Shown here one piece after another: positions 57,810 through 64,000 of a DNA stretch of 64,000 nucleotides. The stretch covers positions 682,001-746,000 of the forward strand of contig NZ_FMHW01000002.1 in the NCBI RefSeq assembly GCF_900090325.1, read 5' to 3'. The stretch comes from Micromonospora pallida. GTDB taxonomy: Bacteria > Actinomycetota > Actinomycetes > Mycobacteriales > Micromonosporaceae. Position 1 is the first letter of the stretch, and each line of letters starts with the position of its first letter. The notes beneath the pieces were generated by a model. That model ran no database searches. It was not told where the DNA came from and saw only the letters and a list, made by a program, of their open reading frames with translations. Position numbers and translations under genes: made by a program.

Positions 57810-58240
57810 CAGGACCGGCGGTCGGGCGCGTCGGTGGCGGCTGGGGCCAGTGGGGACTGGGCGGTTGGCTTGCCGATAATCAGGCTGATCTCGCGGATGG
57901 CGCTGTTGACGAGGATGCCTTCACACTCCGGGTCGGTCGCGGCTATCTGGAGGAGGACCTCGCCGGACACGCCTGCGTTGAATCGGGGACCGAAGTTGCG
58001 TAGTGCTGCTTCGGGATCGGCGTATGCCAGCACGCGGGGCCGTCCGTCGCCGTGAGTGGTCCTGCCCGCACCAAGGTTGCCGTCAGCGATAAAATGCCCG
58101 TCGGTGGCGTGGACGGGTGCCCCGGTGGCCACGATGCCGACCGTGGAGGTCCGGAAGAGACTGAGAAAGCGTTCGTAGCTCTCTGGGGCCTTGGTTTCCG
58201 CGTACTCGGACATGACATCGGACAGTGGGGTGTCACTCAC
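57788..58240 (-). CDS. SseB-like protein
   Basis: A 150-residue protein. The pattern ESYERFLSLFRTSTVGIVAT, then RPRVLAYADPEAALRNFG and GEVLLQIAATDPECEGILVN, matches the SseB N-terminal domain (enhanced serine sensitivity protein). Function is unknown; in actinomycetes such proteins are often linked to type VII secretion or polymorphic toxins. GTG 58240 is preceded by TAGTTAT ten bases upstream; ATG 58213 is an alternative. It ends in a Trp/Lys-rich tail. Confidence 0.6.
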   Translation of the reverse strand: MSDTPLSDVMSEYAETKAPESYERFLSLFRTSTVGIVATGAPVHATDGHFIADGNLGAGRTTHGDGRPRVLAYADPEAALRNFGPRFNAGVSGEVLLQIAATDPECEGILVNSAIREISLIIGKPTAQSPLAPAATDAPDRRSWWKRWGA

Positions 58241-58370
58241 GCGGCGGACGATAACTACTCGCCACGTGTGCAACAAGCCTGGGCGTGCGCACTGCCGGGT
58301 TGTACGGCGAGGGTTCGCGGAATCGACGGGTGGGCTGGCAGGGACGAGGAAAACGCTGCCTCGGTCCGGG

Positions 58371-58376
58371 TAGCCT
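58371..58376 (+). promoter_or_regulatory. Candidate -10 box (TAGCCT) for the DUF4184 gene
   Basis: TAGCCT is followed by six bases and the GTG at 58383, the same arrangement as at the other candidate leaderless genes. Confidence 0.45.
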
Positions 58377-58382
58377 GCCGCG

Positions 58383-59105
58383 GTGCCGTTGACGTTTCCC
58401 TCTCATCTCGCTCCGGTGCTGCCCCTGAAGCTCTGGTTCCCCCGGTGGTTCGACGGGGTGGCGCTGGCCGCTGGATCCGTCGCGCCGGATGTCGCGTACC
58501 TCGCGCTGGGAACGCGGGCCGAACTGCCCGACACCCACTCGCTGTCGGCTCTGATCTGGTGGTGTCTTCCCGTGGCGTTGGTCTACACCTGGATCGTGCG
58601 TCGGACAGTTCCGGCCGTCGCCGCTCATCTGCCGGGTAGGTGGTCGGCCGTTGGCGGCTTGGGGCAGGTTCGCCACGCCTGGTGGATCATGATCACGTCC
58701 GCGCTGGTCGGCGCGGCCAGCCACCTCGGGTGGGACTGGCTGACCCATACGGACGGCTGGCTCCAAGCCTTGTTCGGAATCGACTGGTACGAGGCCACGG
58801 GAATCGCCTGGTGGACGGTGTCCGATCTGCTCAGCACCGTACTCGGCGCCGGCGTCGTCGCTCTGGTGATCGTGCGGCGTCCCGACCTGTTCATGACGGG
58901 CACGGGACGGAGGCCGGTTCGAACGGGCCCGTTTTGGCTGGTGGCGCTCCTGTCGTTCGTCGTGGGCCTGGCGGTTCTGCCCTTTCTGCCGGCCGCGGGA
59001 CAGCTCGGCGCGACCGGGGTGCGGTTGTTGCACCTCGTCGGGGGCAGCCTGCTCGTCGGTGTCCTGGTGGAGAGGGTGAGAAGCCAGTTCCGTGATCGAG
59101 CCTGA
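58383..59105 (+). CDS. DUF4184 family membrane protein
   Basis: A 240-residue protein with about six hydrophobic segments. It starts PLTFPSHLAPVLPLKLWFPR and continues GVALAAGSVAPDVAY, which is the DUF4184 signature. His and Asp residues in the first third resemble the YdjM-like metal-dependent membrane hydrolases. No function has been assigned. A TAGCCT box precedes the GTG. Confidence 0.8.
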   Translation: MPLTFPSHLAPVLPLKLWFPRWFDGVALAAGSVAPDVAYLALGTRAELPDTHSLSALIWWCLPVALVYTWIVRRTVPAVAAHLPGRWSAVGGLGQVRHAWWIMITSALVGAASHLGWDWLTHTDGWLQALFGIDWYEATGIAWWTVSDLLSTVLGAGVVALVIVRRPDLFMTGTGRRPVRTGPFWLVALLSFVVGLAVLPFLPAAGQLGATGVRLLHLVGGSLLVGVLVERVRSQFRDRA

Positions 59106-59257
59106 GCAGAAGCGTCTCCCGAAGTGGTGGTGTTACATCGACACGCCGGCCAGCTGATTGATATTCGCCACTGACAGGCATTTTCTATTGGCTTGTTTGC
59201 TATTTGCTGCTTGCTTAGGGTGAAGGCGCGCTCAAGGTTCAACGGGGGAGCGGTGAC

Positions 59258-59395
59258 ATGCAACTTCAGATTCGACTGTTGGTCACCGTGGAGCTGAGCG
59301 TCGATGGCCGGCCGGTCGCGGTGGGCGGCGCCAAGTAACGGGCGACGCTCGCCGGCCTGGCGCTGGAGGGGTGCAGGAGCGGCTGGCCGCCGCGT
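59258..59395 (+). pseudogene. Remnant of a SARP/AfsR-type (BTAD) regulator gene
   Basis: ATG 59258 follows GGGGGAG at good distance and encodes 26 residues, LQIRLLVTVELSVDGRPVAV then GGAK and a TAA stop. Regulators of the AfsR/SARP family begin in the same way and continue GGxKQRALLAALLL; here the codon after Lys is TAA, which is one base from CAA (Gln), and the frame then reads RATLAGLALE before the similarity is lost. So the gene has both a nonsense change and a large 3' deletion. Confidence 0.6.
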
Positions 59396-59448
59396 GCGCC
59401 GTCGTCTGGCCAGTGTCGGATTCGGCCCGTGTCGCTCGGGGCCTGAGG

Positions 59449-59724
59449 TCAACCGGCGTAGCCGCGCACGATCGCCACGGCGACCCGGCAGAACTCGTCC
59501 ATGTCGGGGGTGAACCCGGCGGCGATGTCGGGGTGCAGCCCGGCGCGGGTCTCGTCCAGCAGCCGTTGGCAGACCTGCTCGACCGGCTCGCCCGCGTAGT
59601 CGGCGCGGACCCGGTCGGTGGCCGCCCGCAACGCCGAGGTGAGCTGGTCCTCCAGCGGTCCCCGCAGCTTCTGCTGAACCGGGTCCAGTCCCCTCGGGTC
59701 GAGGGTGACGTGTGGCTCCGACAT
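59449..59724 (-). CDS. Small hypothetical protein next to the RusA-like gene
   Basis: A 91-residue soluble, mostly helical protein (SEPHVTLDPRGLDPVQQKLR at the N-terminus, then two amphipathic helices, ending FCRVAVAIVRGYAG). AAGGGAGCG precedes the ATG. It lies 47 bases downstream of the RusA-like gene and is probably in the same transcript. No family recognised. Confidence 0.55.
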   Translation of the reverse strand: MSEPHVTLDPRGLDPVQQKLRGPLEDQLTSALRAATDRVRADYAGEPVEQVCQRLLDETRAGLHPDIAAGFTPDMDEFCRVAVAIVRGYAG

Positions 59725-59771
59725 CAACGCTCCCTTCGTCGGCGTCCGCGGTACCCCACCGCGGGCGTCGG

Positions 59772-60203
59772 TCAAACCACGGGTGGTAACTCCGCGACCC
59801 GTACCTGGTAGGAGAACTCCGCCGCCGGCTCCTCGGTGTACGACAGCCGGCGGATCTGCCGGTCGTCGGTGTAGAGGGCGACGTCCACCAGTACGCCCAG
59901 GTGGGCGAGCCCGATGGTGGCGATCCGCTTCTTGTCCGCGAGGACGGCGCAGATCCCGCCGAGCAGGGTGCTGGCGTCGGAGGTGCGGTGCCCGGGCGGG
60001 CTGCGCAGGGTCAGGTCGATCTCCACCGGCCCGGTCAGCGCGGTCCAGCCGGTGCGCTGTGCGGCGGCGCAGGCCGCCGCGAGCAGGGCGCGTACCCGGG
60101 TGGCCTGTCGGTGGCCGGCGGCGAAGATGGACAGGGCTTCGGTCCGGACCGGAGGCAGGCCGCTCACCTCGAACGTCAGGGCGAGAGCCCGGGTCTCCTG
60201 CAC
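59772..60203 (-). CDS. RusA-like protein
   Basis: A 143-residue protein. PVEIDLTLRSPPGHRTSDAS, GGICAVLADKK and VDVALYTDDRQIRRLSYTEE follow the layout of RusA Holliday-junction resolvases, in which a strand-rich core is followed by an Asp, then DDxQI. The second half of the usual DxDN motif is replaced (SDAST), so catalytic activity is doubtful. GTG 60203 has GAGGAGG about eight bases upstream. The pairing with the 91-residue protein may be conserved in the genus. Confidence 0.55.
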   Translation of the reverse strand: MQETRALALTFEVSGLPPVRTEALSIFAAGHRQATRVRALLAAACAAAQRTGWTALTGPVEIDLTLRSPPGHRTSDASTLLGGICAVLADKKRIATIGLAHLGVLVDVALYTDDRQIRRLSYTEEPAAEFSYQVRVAELPPVV

Positions 60204-60342
60204 GGCGGCACCTCCTCGGGAGGGATCCTGCCCGACCAACGGCACCCGGGACGGGAGAACCGCGATCGTCCACCGAACGGGCGGCCGGGAAGGAACGGAG
60301 GAGAACGGCGGCCGGGAACGGGCCGTCAGCGAGGGCGGGCCG

Positions 60343-61167
60343 TCAGCGGGGCGGGGGGAACGCACAGAACTCGTTCCCCTCCGGGTCGGTGAGGATCCAC
60401 CAGTCGATGTCGTCGTCCGGCTCGCGCAGCAGGGTCGCGCCGGCGTCGAGCAGCGCCGTGCAGTTGGCGCCGGTGAGCTCCACGTCCCAGTGCATCCGGT
60501 TCTTGGCCGTCTTCGGCTCGGGTACCGGGGCGAAGACCCAGTAGTCCCAGGGGAAGCCGGCCCCGCCGACCACCGAGGCGGCCCCGTCGGCGTCGCGCTC
60601 GATCCGGCCGCCGAGCACCTGGGCCCACCAGGTGGCCTGGGCGATGGCGTCCCGGGCGTCGACGACCAGCTCGAACGGCCCGGCTGTGCTGCCGGGCCGG
60701 GGCGCGGGCGTACGGTCCGGCTCGAACGGCGCGGCCGTACGGTCCGGCCGGGGTGCGGGCGTACGGTCCGGTCGGGGCGCGAAGGCGCAGAACTCGTTGC
60801 CGTCAGGGTCGGCGAGCACCCACCAGCCGACCTCGGCGTCCGGCTCGCGGACCAGCCGGGCTCCGGCGGCCAGCAGGTCGGCCGGGTCGGGTCGGTCCAA
60901 CCGCAGGTCCAGATGGACGCGGGTCTTGCCGGTACGCGGTTCCGGCACCCGGTTCACCCAGATCGACTCTGGGCCGGGATGGCCGGGCCGGCCGTCGACC
61001 CGGGTGTCCCCGTCGCGGAGGTCGACCAGGCCGCCGCCGAGGATCCGGGCCCAGAAGTTACCGAGCGTGTGCGGGTCGACGGTGTCCAGGCAGAGGTCCT
61101 TGAACCGGGCGAGCACCGGCCCGCTCTCGTCGGCCCGCGCCGGGGCCCGACCGGGGGCGGCGGTCAC
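60343..61167 (-). CDS. VOC family protein with two glyoxalase-like domains
   Basis: A 274-residue protein with two VOC units. Unit 1 contains FKDLCLDTVDPHTLGNFWA and VREPDAEVGWWVLADPDGNE; unit 2 has PFELVVDARDAIAQATWWAQ and DIDWWILTDPEGNEFCAF. A 35-residue Arg/Pro/Asp linker made of a repeated DRTPAPRP unit joins them. Paired VOC domains form one metal site per pair. The function is probably detoxification or resistance; the ligand is unknown. It overlaps the upstream gene by four bases (GTGA). Confidence 0.75.
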   Translation of the reverse strand: MTAAPGRAPARADESGPVLARFKDLCLDTVDPHTLGNFWARILGGGLVDLRDGDTRVDGRPGHPGPESIWVNRVPEPRTGKTRVHLDLRLDRPDPADLLAAGARLVREPDAEVGWWVLADPDGNEFCAFAPRPDRTPAPRPDRTAAPFEPDRTPAPRPGSTAGPFELVVDARDAIAQATWWAQVLGGRIERDADGAASVVGGAGFPWDYWVFAPVPEPKTAKNRMHWDVELTGANCTALLDAGATLLREPDDDIDWWILTDPEGNEFCAFPPPR

Positions 61168-61742
61168 CGCCGGCCTCGCTTGATCTCGTGGAAGGCTGGC
61201 ATCCGCACCAGCGGCAGCAGGGAGTCCCACAGCAGCAGCGCCTCGTCGGTGCCGGGCACCTCGGTCACGATCGGTCCGTGCACGCCCCGCTCCGCGTCGG
61301 GCAGGGTCAGCACCGGGGAGCCGATGTCCGGTCCCGCCGAGGCGTACGCCAGCGCGTGCGACTCGCGTACCGCCTCGTCCCAGCGGTCGTCGTCGAGAGC
61401 CGGCGCGTCCTCCTGGAGGCCGGCCGCCTCGACGGCCTCGGTGATCGCCCGGTCGGCGAGCGGGCTGCCGACGTCGTGGCTGCGGGCACCGAGTTCGGCG
61501 TAGAAGCGGGCGGTGTCGTCGCCGCGTCCCTGCGCGCGCAGCGCCTCGACCAGCCGTAGGGCCCGGCTGGCGGCGGCGAGCGCCTCGGCGAACTGTGGGG
61601 CGACCCGCCCCTCGTTGAGGATGGCGAGGCTGAACGCCCGCCACTCGATCCGCAGATCCCGGGCCTGACCCACGGTCACCAGCCAGCGGGAGGTGCGCCA
61701 GGTGTGTGGGCAGGCCGGGTCGAAGAAGAAGGTGACGTCCAT
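61164..61742 (-). CDS. DsbA-family protein, Rv2466c-like, lacking the second active-site Cys
   Basis: A 192-residue thioredoxin-fold protein with DVTFFFDPACPHTWRTSRWL near its start. Mycothiol-dependent nitroreductases such as Rv2466c have CPWC followed by a similar TSRW motif; here the second Cys is Thr (CPHT). The helical insertion and the C-terminal SPVLTLP and GPIVTEVPG segments fit the family. It may use one Cys with mycothiol, or bind without redox cycling. TACGCT (61749-61754) lies six bases before the ATG. It is transcribed with the VOC gene. Confidence 0.7.
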   Translation of the reverse strand: MDVTFFFDPACPHTWRTSRWLVTVGQARDLRIEWRAFSLAILNEGRVAPQFAEALAAASRALRLVEALRAQGRGDDTARFYAELGARSHDVGSPLADRAITEAVEAAGLQEDAPALDDDRWDEAVRESHALAYASAGPDIGSPVLTLPDAERGVHGPIVTEVPGTDEALLLWDSLLPLVRMPAFHEIKRGRR

Positions 61743-61748
61743 CGGGCG

Positions 61749-61754
61749 AGCGTA
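61749..61754 (-). promoter_or_regulatory. Candidate -10 box (TACGCT) for the DsbA-family gene
   Basis: On the minus strand TACGCT is followed by CGCCCG and the ATG at 61742, consistent with a leaderless transcript. Confidence 0.45.
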
Positions 61755-61983
61755 GACCTCACCTGATCACCCCGCAGTCCCGATGTTTCGTCCATGGATG
61801 TCCGGTTACTGGGGCGCCAGGGTCGACCAGGTTTCGTCGCGGGACGTTACGGGCAGTGAGGGGGCCACGAAACGCCCGCGGGACGGACCGATCCGCAACC
61901 GGTGCCGTCCCGCATCGTCTCGCCGCGCGCCGGGGCGCGGTTCCCATCCCCGGATGTGTGCCGTACGAAGAGGGGGAGGGGCG

Positions 61984-63270
61984 ATGAGCGAGCCTGACGG
62001 TGCCGGGACCCGGCGCCGGTCACGGGCCCGCGCGGTGGCGGTGGCCACCGCGTTGACGCTGCTGGCACCGACCGCCGCATGCAGTTCCGGCGGGGACGGC
62101 GGACCGCCGACGATCAACCTGTACTACCCACCTGAGCAGAACCTGCAGAAGGTGGTCGACGACTGCAACGCGCAGGCGCAGGGCCGGTACCGGATCGCGT
62201 ACCAGGTGCTGCCCCGGCAGGCCGACGAGCAGCGGGTGCAGATGGTCCGGCGGCTGGCCGCGCAGGACAGCGGCATGGACGTGCTCGGTCTCGACGTGAC
62301 CTGGACCCAGGAGTTCGCCAGCGCGGACTGGATCCGGGAGTGGACCGGCGAGAACCGGGCCGAGGTCGAGAAGGGCACCCTGGAGGGCCCGCTGGCGACG
62401 GCCCGCTACGAGGACAAGCTCTTCGCCGCGCCGAAGAACACCAACGTCCAACTGCTGTGGTACCGCGCCGACCTGGTGCCGCAGCCGCCCAAGACCTGGG
62501 ACGAGATGATCGAGCAGGCCCAGAAGCTGAAGGAGCAGGGCAAGCCGCACCAGGTGCTCACCATGGGCGCGCAGTACGAGGGCCTGGTCGTGCTCTACAA
62601 CGCCATGGTCGCCAGTGCGGGCGGGAAGATCGTCAGCGACGACGGCGAGAAGGCCGTGATGGACGACGGCGCGGTGCGGGCGCTGGAGCAGCTCAAGCGG
62701 CTGGCGACCTCCGGGGTGGTCTCCCCGTCGTTCAGCAACGCCACCGAGGATCCGGTCCGCCTGGAGTTCCAGGCCGGCAACGGCGCCTTCCAGGTCAACT
62801 GGCCCTTCGTCTACCCGGCGTTGCAGGAGGCCGACCCCGATCTGGCCAAGCAGGTCAAGTGGGCCCGCTACCCGGGGGTGGACGCGGAGACGCCGAGCCG
62901 GGCCACCATCGGCGGGGTCAACATGGCGGTCAGCGCCTACTCGAAGTACCCCGAGGAGTCCTTCGAGGCGGCCACGTGCATCCGCAACGAGAAGAACCAG
63001 AAGTTCTCCGCGGTGAACGACGGAGTGCCACCGACCATCGAGGCGCTCTACGACGACCCGGAGATGGCCGAGGCGTACCCGATGAAGGAGACGATCCTCG
63101 AGGAGTTGAAGGAGCCGTCGACCCGGCCGCTCACTCCGGCGTACCAGAGCATCTCCACGGTGACGTCGGCGATCCTCTCCCCGCCGTCCGGCATCGACCC
63201 GGAGCGGACCGCCGACGAGCTGCGCGGGGCGGTCGCCGACGCCCTGGAGTCGAAGGGGGTGCTCCCGTGA
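61984..63270 (+). CDS. LpqY-like sugar ABC transporter substrate-binding lipoprotein
   Basis: A 428-residue lipoprotein (lipobox TAAC near residue 36). NLYYPPEQNLQKVVDDCN and LPRQADEQRVQMVRRLAAQD, with MDVLGLDVTWTQEFASADWI, closely follow the pattern of mycobacterial LpqY, the trehalose receptor of LpqY-SugABC. The permease gene that follows supports this. Trehalose recycling is the likely role; other disaccharides are possible. AGAGGGGGAGGGGCG precedes the ATG. Confidence 0.8.
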   Translation: MSEPDGAGTRRRSRARAVAVATALTLLAPTAACSSGGDGGPPTINLYYPPEQNLQKVVDDCNAQAQGRYRIAYQVLPRQADEQRVQMVRRLAAQDSGMDVLGLDVTWTQEFASADWIREWTGENRAEVEKGTLEGPLATARYEDKLFAAPKNTNVQLLWYRADLVPQPPKTWDEMIEQAQKLKEQGKPHQVLTMGAQYEGLVVLYNAMVASAGGKIVSDDGEKAVMDDGAVRALEQLKRLATSGVVSPSFSNATEDPVRLEFQAGNGAFQVNWPFVYPALQEADPDLAKQVKWARYPGVDAETPSRATIGGVNMAVSAYSKYPEESFEAATCIRNEKNQKFSAVNDGVPPTIEALYDDPEMAEAYPMKETILEELKEPSTRPLTPAYQSISTVTSAILSPPSGIDPERTADELRGAVADALESKGVLP

Positions 63271-63328
63271 GCGAGCTGACCGGAAGGTGCCGTCCCCGGG
63301 GCGCCGCCGAAGCTGGGGAGGTGAGGGC

Positions 63329-64000
63329 ATGAGCGTCAACACCACGCCGGCCGCCGAGACGACGGGTCGGTCGTCGGGCCGGCACACCGCCGCCACCGGC
63401 TCCCGTCGTACCGACCGGGCCCGGCTGAGTGAGAACAAGCGGGCCGAGCGGCGGCTGGGGTGGCTGCTGTGCGCCCCGGCGGCGCTGGTCATGGTCGCGG
63501 TGACCGCGTACCCGATCCTCTACTCGGTCTGGCTGTCGTTGCAGCGCTTCGACCTGCGCTTCCCCGACGAGCGGGAGTTCGTGGGACTGGAGAACTACGC
63601 CACCGTGCTGACCAACGACTTCTGGTGGACGGCGTTCGGGGTGACCATGCTGATCACGGTGGTCACGGTCGCCGTCGAGCTGGTACTCGGCATGGGGTTG
63701 GCGATCATCATGCACCGGACGCTGGTGGGCCGGGGCATCGTCCGCACCTCTGCGCTGATCCCGTACGGGATCGTGACCGTGGTGGCGGCGTTCTCCTGGC
63801 GGTACGCCTGGACGCCGGGCACCGGCTACCTGGCGAACCTGTTCGGTGAGGGCGCTCCGCTGACCGAGCGGGCCAGCTCGCTGGCGATCATCATGCTCGC
63901 CGAGATCTGGAAGACCACGCCGTTCATGGCGCTGCTGCTGATGGCGGGCCTGGCGCTGGTGCCGGAGGACCTGCTCAAGGCGGCCTCCACCGACGGTGCG
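63329..64000 (+). CDS. SugA-like sugar ABC transporter permease, 3' end outside window
   Basis: At least 224 residues of a MalF-type permease. A 45-residue basic cytoplasmic N-terminus is followed by hydrophobic segments starting at WLLCAPAALVMVAVTAYPIL, and EFVGLENYATVL is typical of this class. The EAA loop (LLKAASTDGA) is reached at the window edge. GGGGAGG lies nine bases before the ATG. It should pair with the LpqY-like protein, with SugB and SugC genes expected to follow. Confidence 0.8.
   Translation, partial: MSVNTTPAAETTGRSSGRHTAATGSRRTDRARLSENKRAERRLGWLLCAPAALVMVAVTAYPILYSVWLSLQRFDLRFPDEREFVGLENYATVLTNDFWWTAFGVTMLITVVTVAVELVLGMGLAIIMHRTLVGRGIVRTSALIPYGIVTVVAAFSWRYAWTPGTGYLANLFGEGAPLTERASSLAIIMLAEIWKTTPFMALLLMAGLALVPEDLLKAASTDGA

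Noticed and set aside
1..64000. CRISPR arrays, rRNA, tRNA and insertion sequences
   Set aside because: No regularly spaced repeats, no conserved TpsiC/anticodon arm combinations, no rRNA segments and no transposase frames were seen.

Overview
The window comes from a high-GC actinomycete, most likely Micromonospora or a close relative in Micromonosporaceae. The reasons are strong codon bias towards G/C at third positions, many GTG starts, a MurL/MurD2 pair, an NgcEFG-type N-acetylglucosamine/chitobiose importer, and many genes with a TAnnnT hexamer 5-7 bases before the start codon, which suggests leaderless transcription. All family assignments are read by eye from translations; no database search was run.

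Layout. (1) Bases 1-11793, minus strand: the edge of a natural-product cluster. One very large gene, running off the left end, encodes acyl-AMP ligase, ACP, KS, AT, ACP, luciferase-like monooxygenase, condensation, adenylation and PCP domains in a single chain. An MFS exporter gene lies just upstream and overlaps it by GTGA. (2) 11.9-16.7 kb: TrmH/SpoU methyltransferase, PucR-type regulator, a short GyrB-like protein, a membrane-anchored solute-binding protein and a frameshifted VOC protein. (3) 16.8-20.4 kb: two secreted proteins, one a 959-residue putative carbohydrate-active enzyme. (4) 20.9-27.0 kb: divergent murL and murD2 (alternative route for D-glutamate in peptidoglycan), azlCD, a GNAT acetyltransferase and a membrane acyltransferase. 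(5) 27.0-32.7 kb: a GlcNAc regulon with a sugar kinase, an RpiR/MurR regulator and ngcEFG around an AT-rich divergent promoter. (6) 32.7-40.4 kb: assorted single genes (XRE regulator with a coupled Cys-rich protein, AlpA-like protein, DHFR-fold reductase, AraC regulator, family A DNA polymerase, I36 inhibitor, MobA-like protein, M15 peptidase). (7) 40.4-46.5 kb: a LacI-controlled oligosaccharide operon (binding protein, two permeases, secreted glucoamylase-family enzyme, LacI) with a promoter and operator that can be read directly. (8) 46.6-56.9 kb: YdjM-like membrane protein, frameshifted Tat-exported esterase, lipoprotein, a glycogen/alpha-glucan group (GT4, debranching enzyme, GH63), a Cys-rich copper-storage-like protein and a HAD hydrolase. 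(9) 57-59.4 kb: a gene-poor stretch with a strong hairpin and degraded genes. (10) 59.4-64 kb: RusA-like protein, tandem VOC protein, DsbA/Rv2466c-like protein and the start of an LpqY-SugA-like trehalose importer that runs off the right end.

The recurring theme from 27 kb onwards is uptake and processing of sugars: three ABC importer loci, none with an ATPase gene inside the window, which suggests a shared ATPase of the MsiK type elsewhere. The items most worth following are the megasynthase with its embedded monooxygenase, the MurL/MurD2 pair, the LacI/glucoamylase locus, a palindromic intergenic repeat present twice, and several frameshifted or degraded genes.
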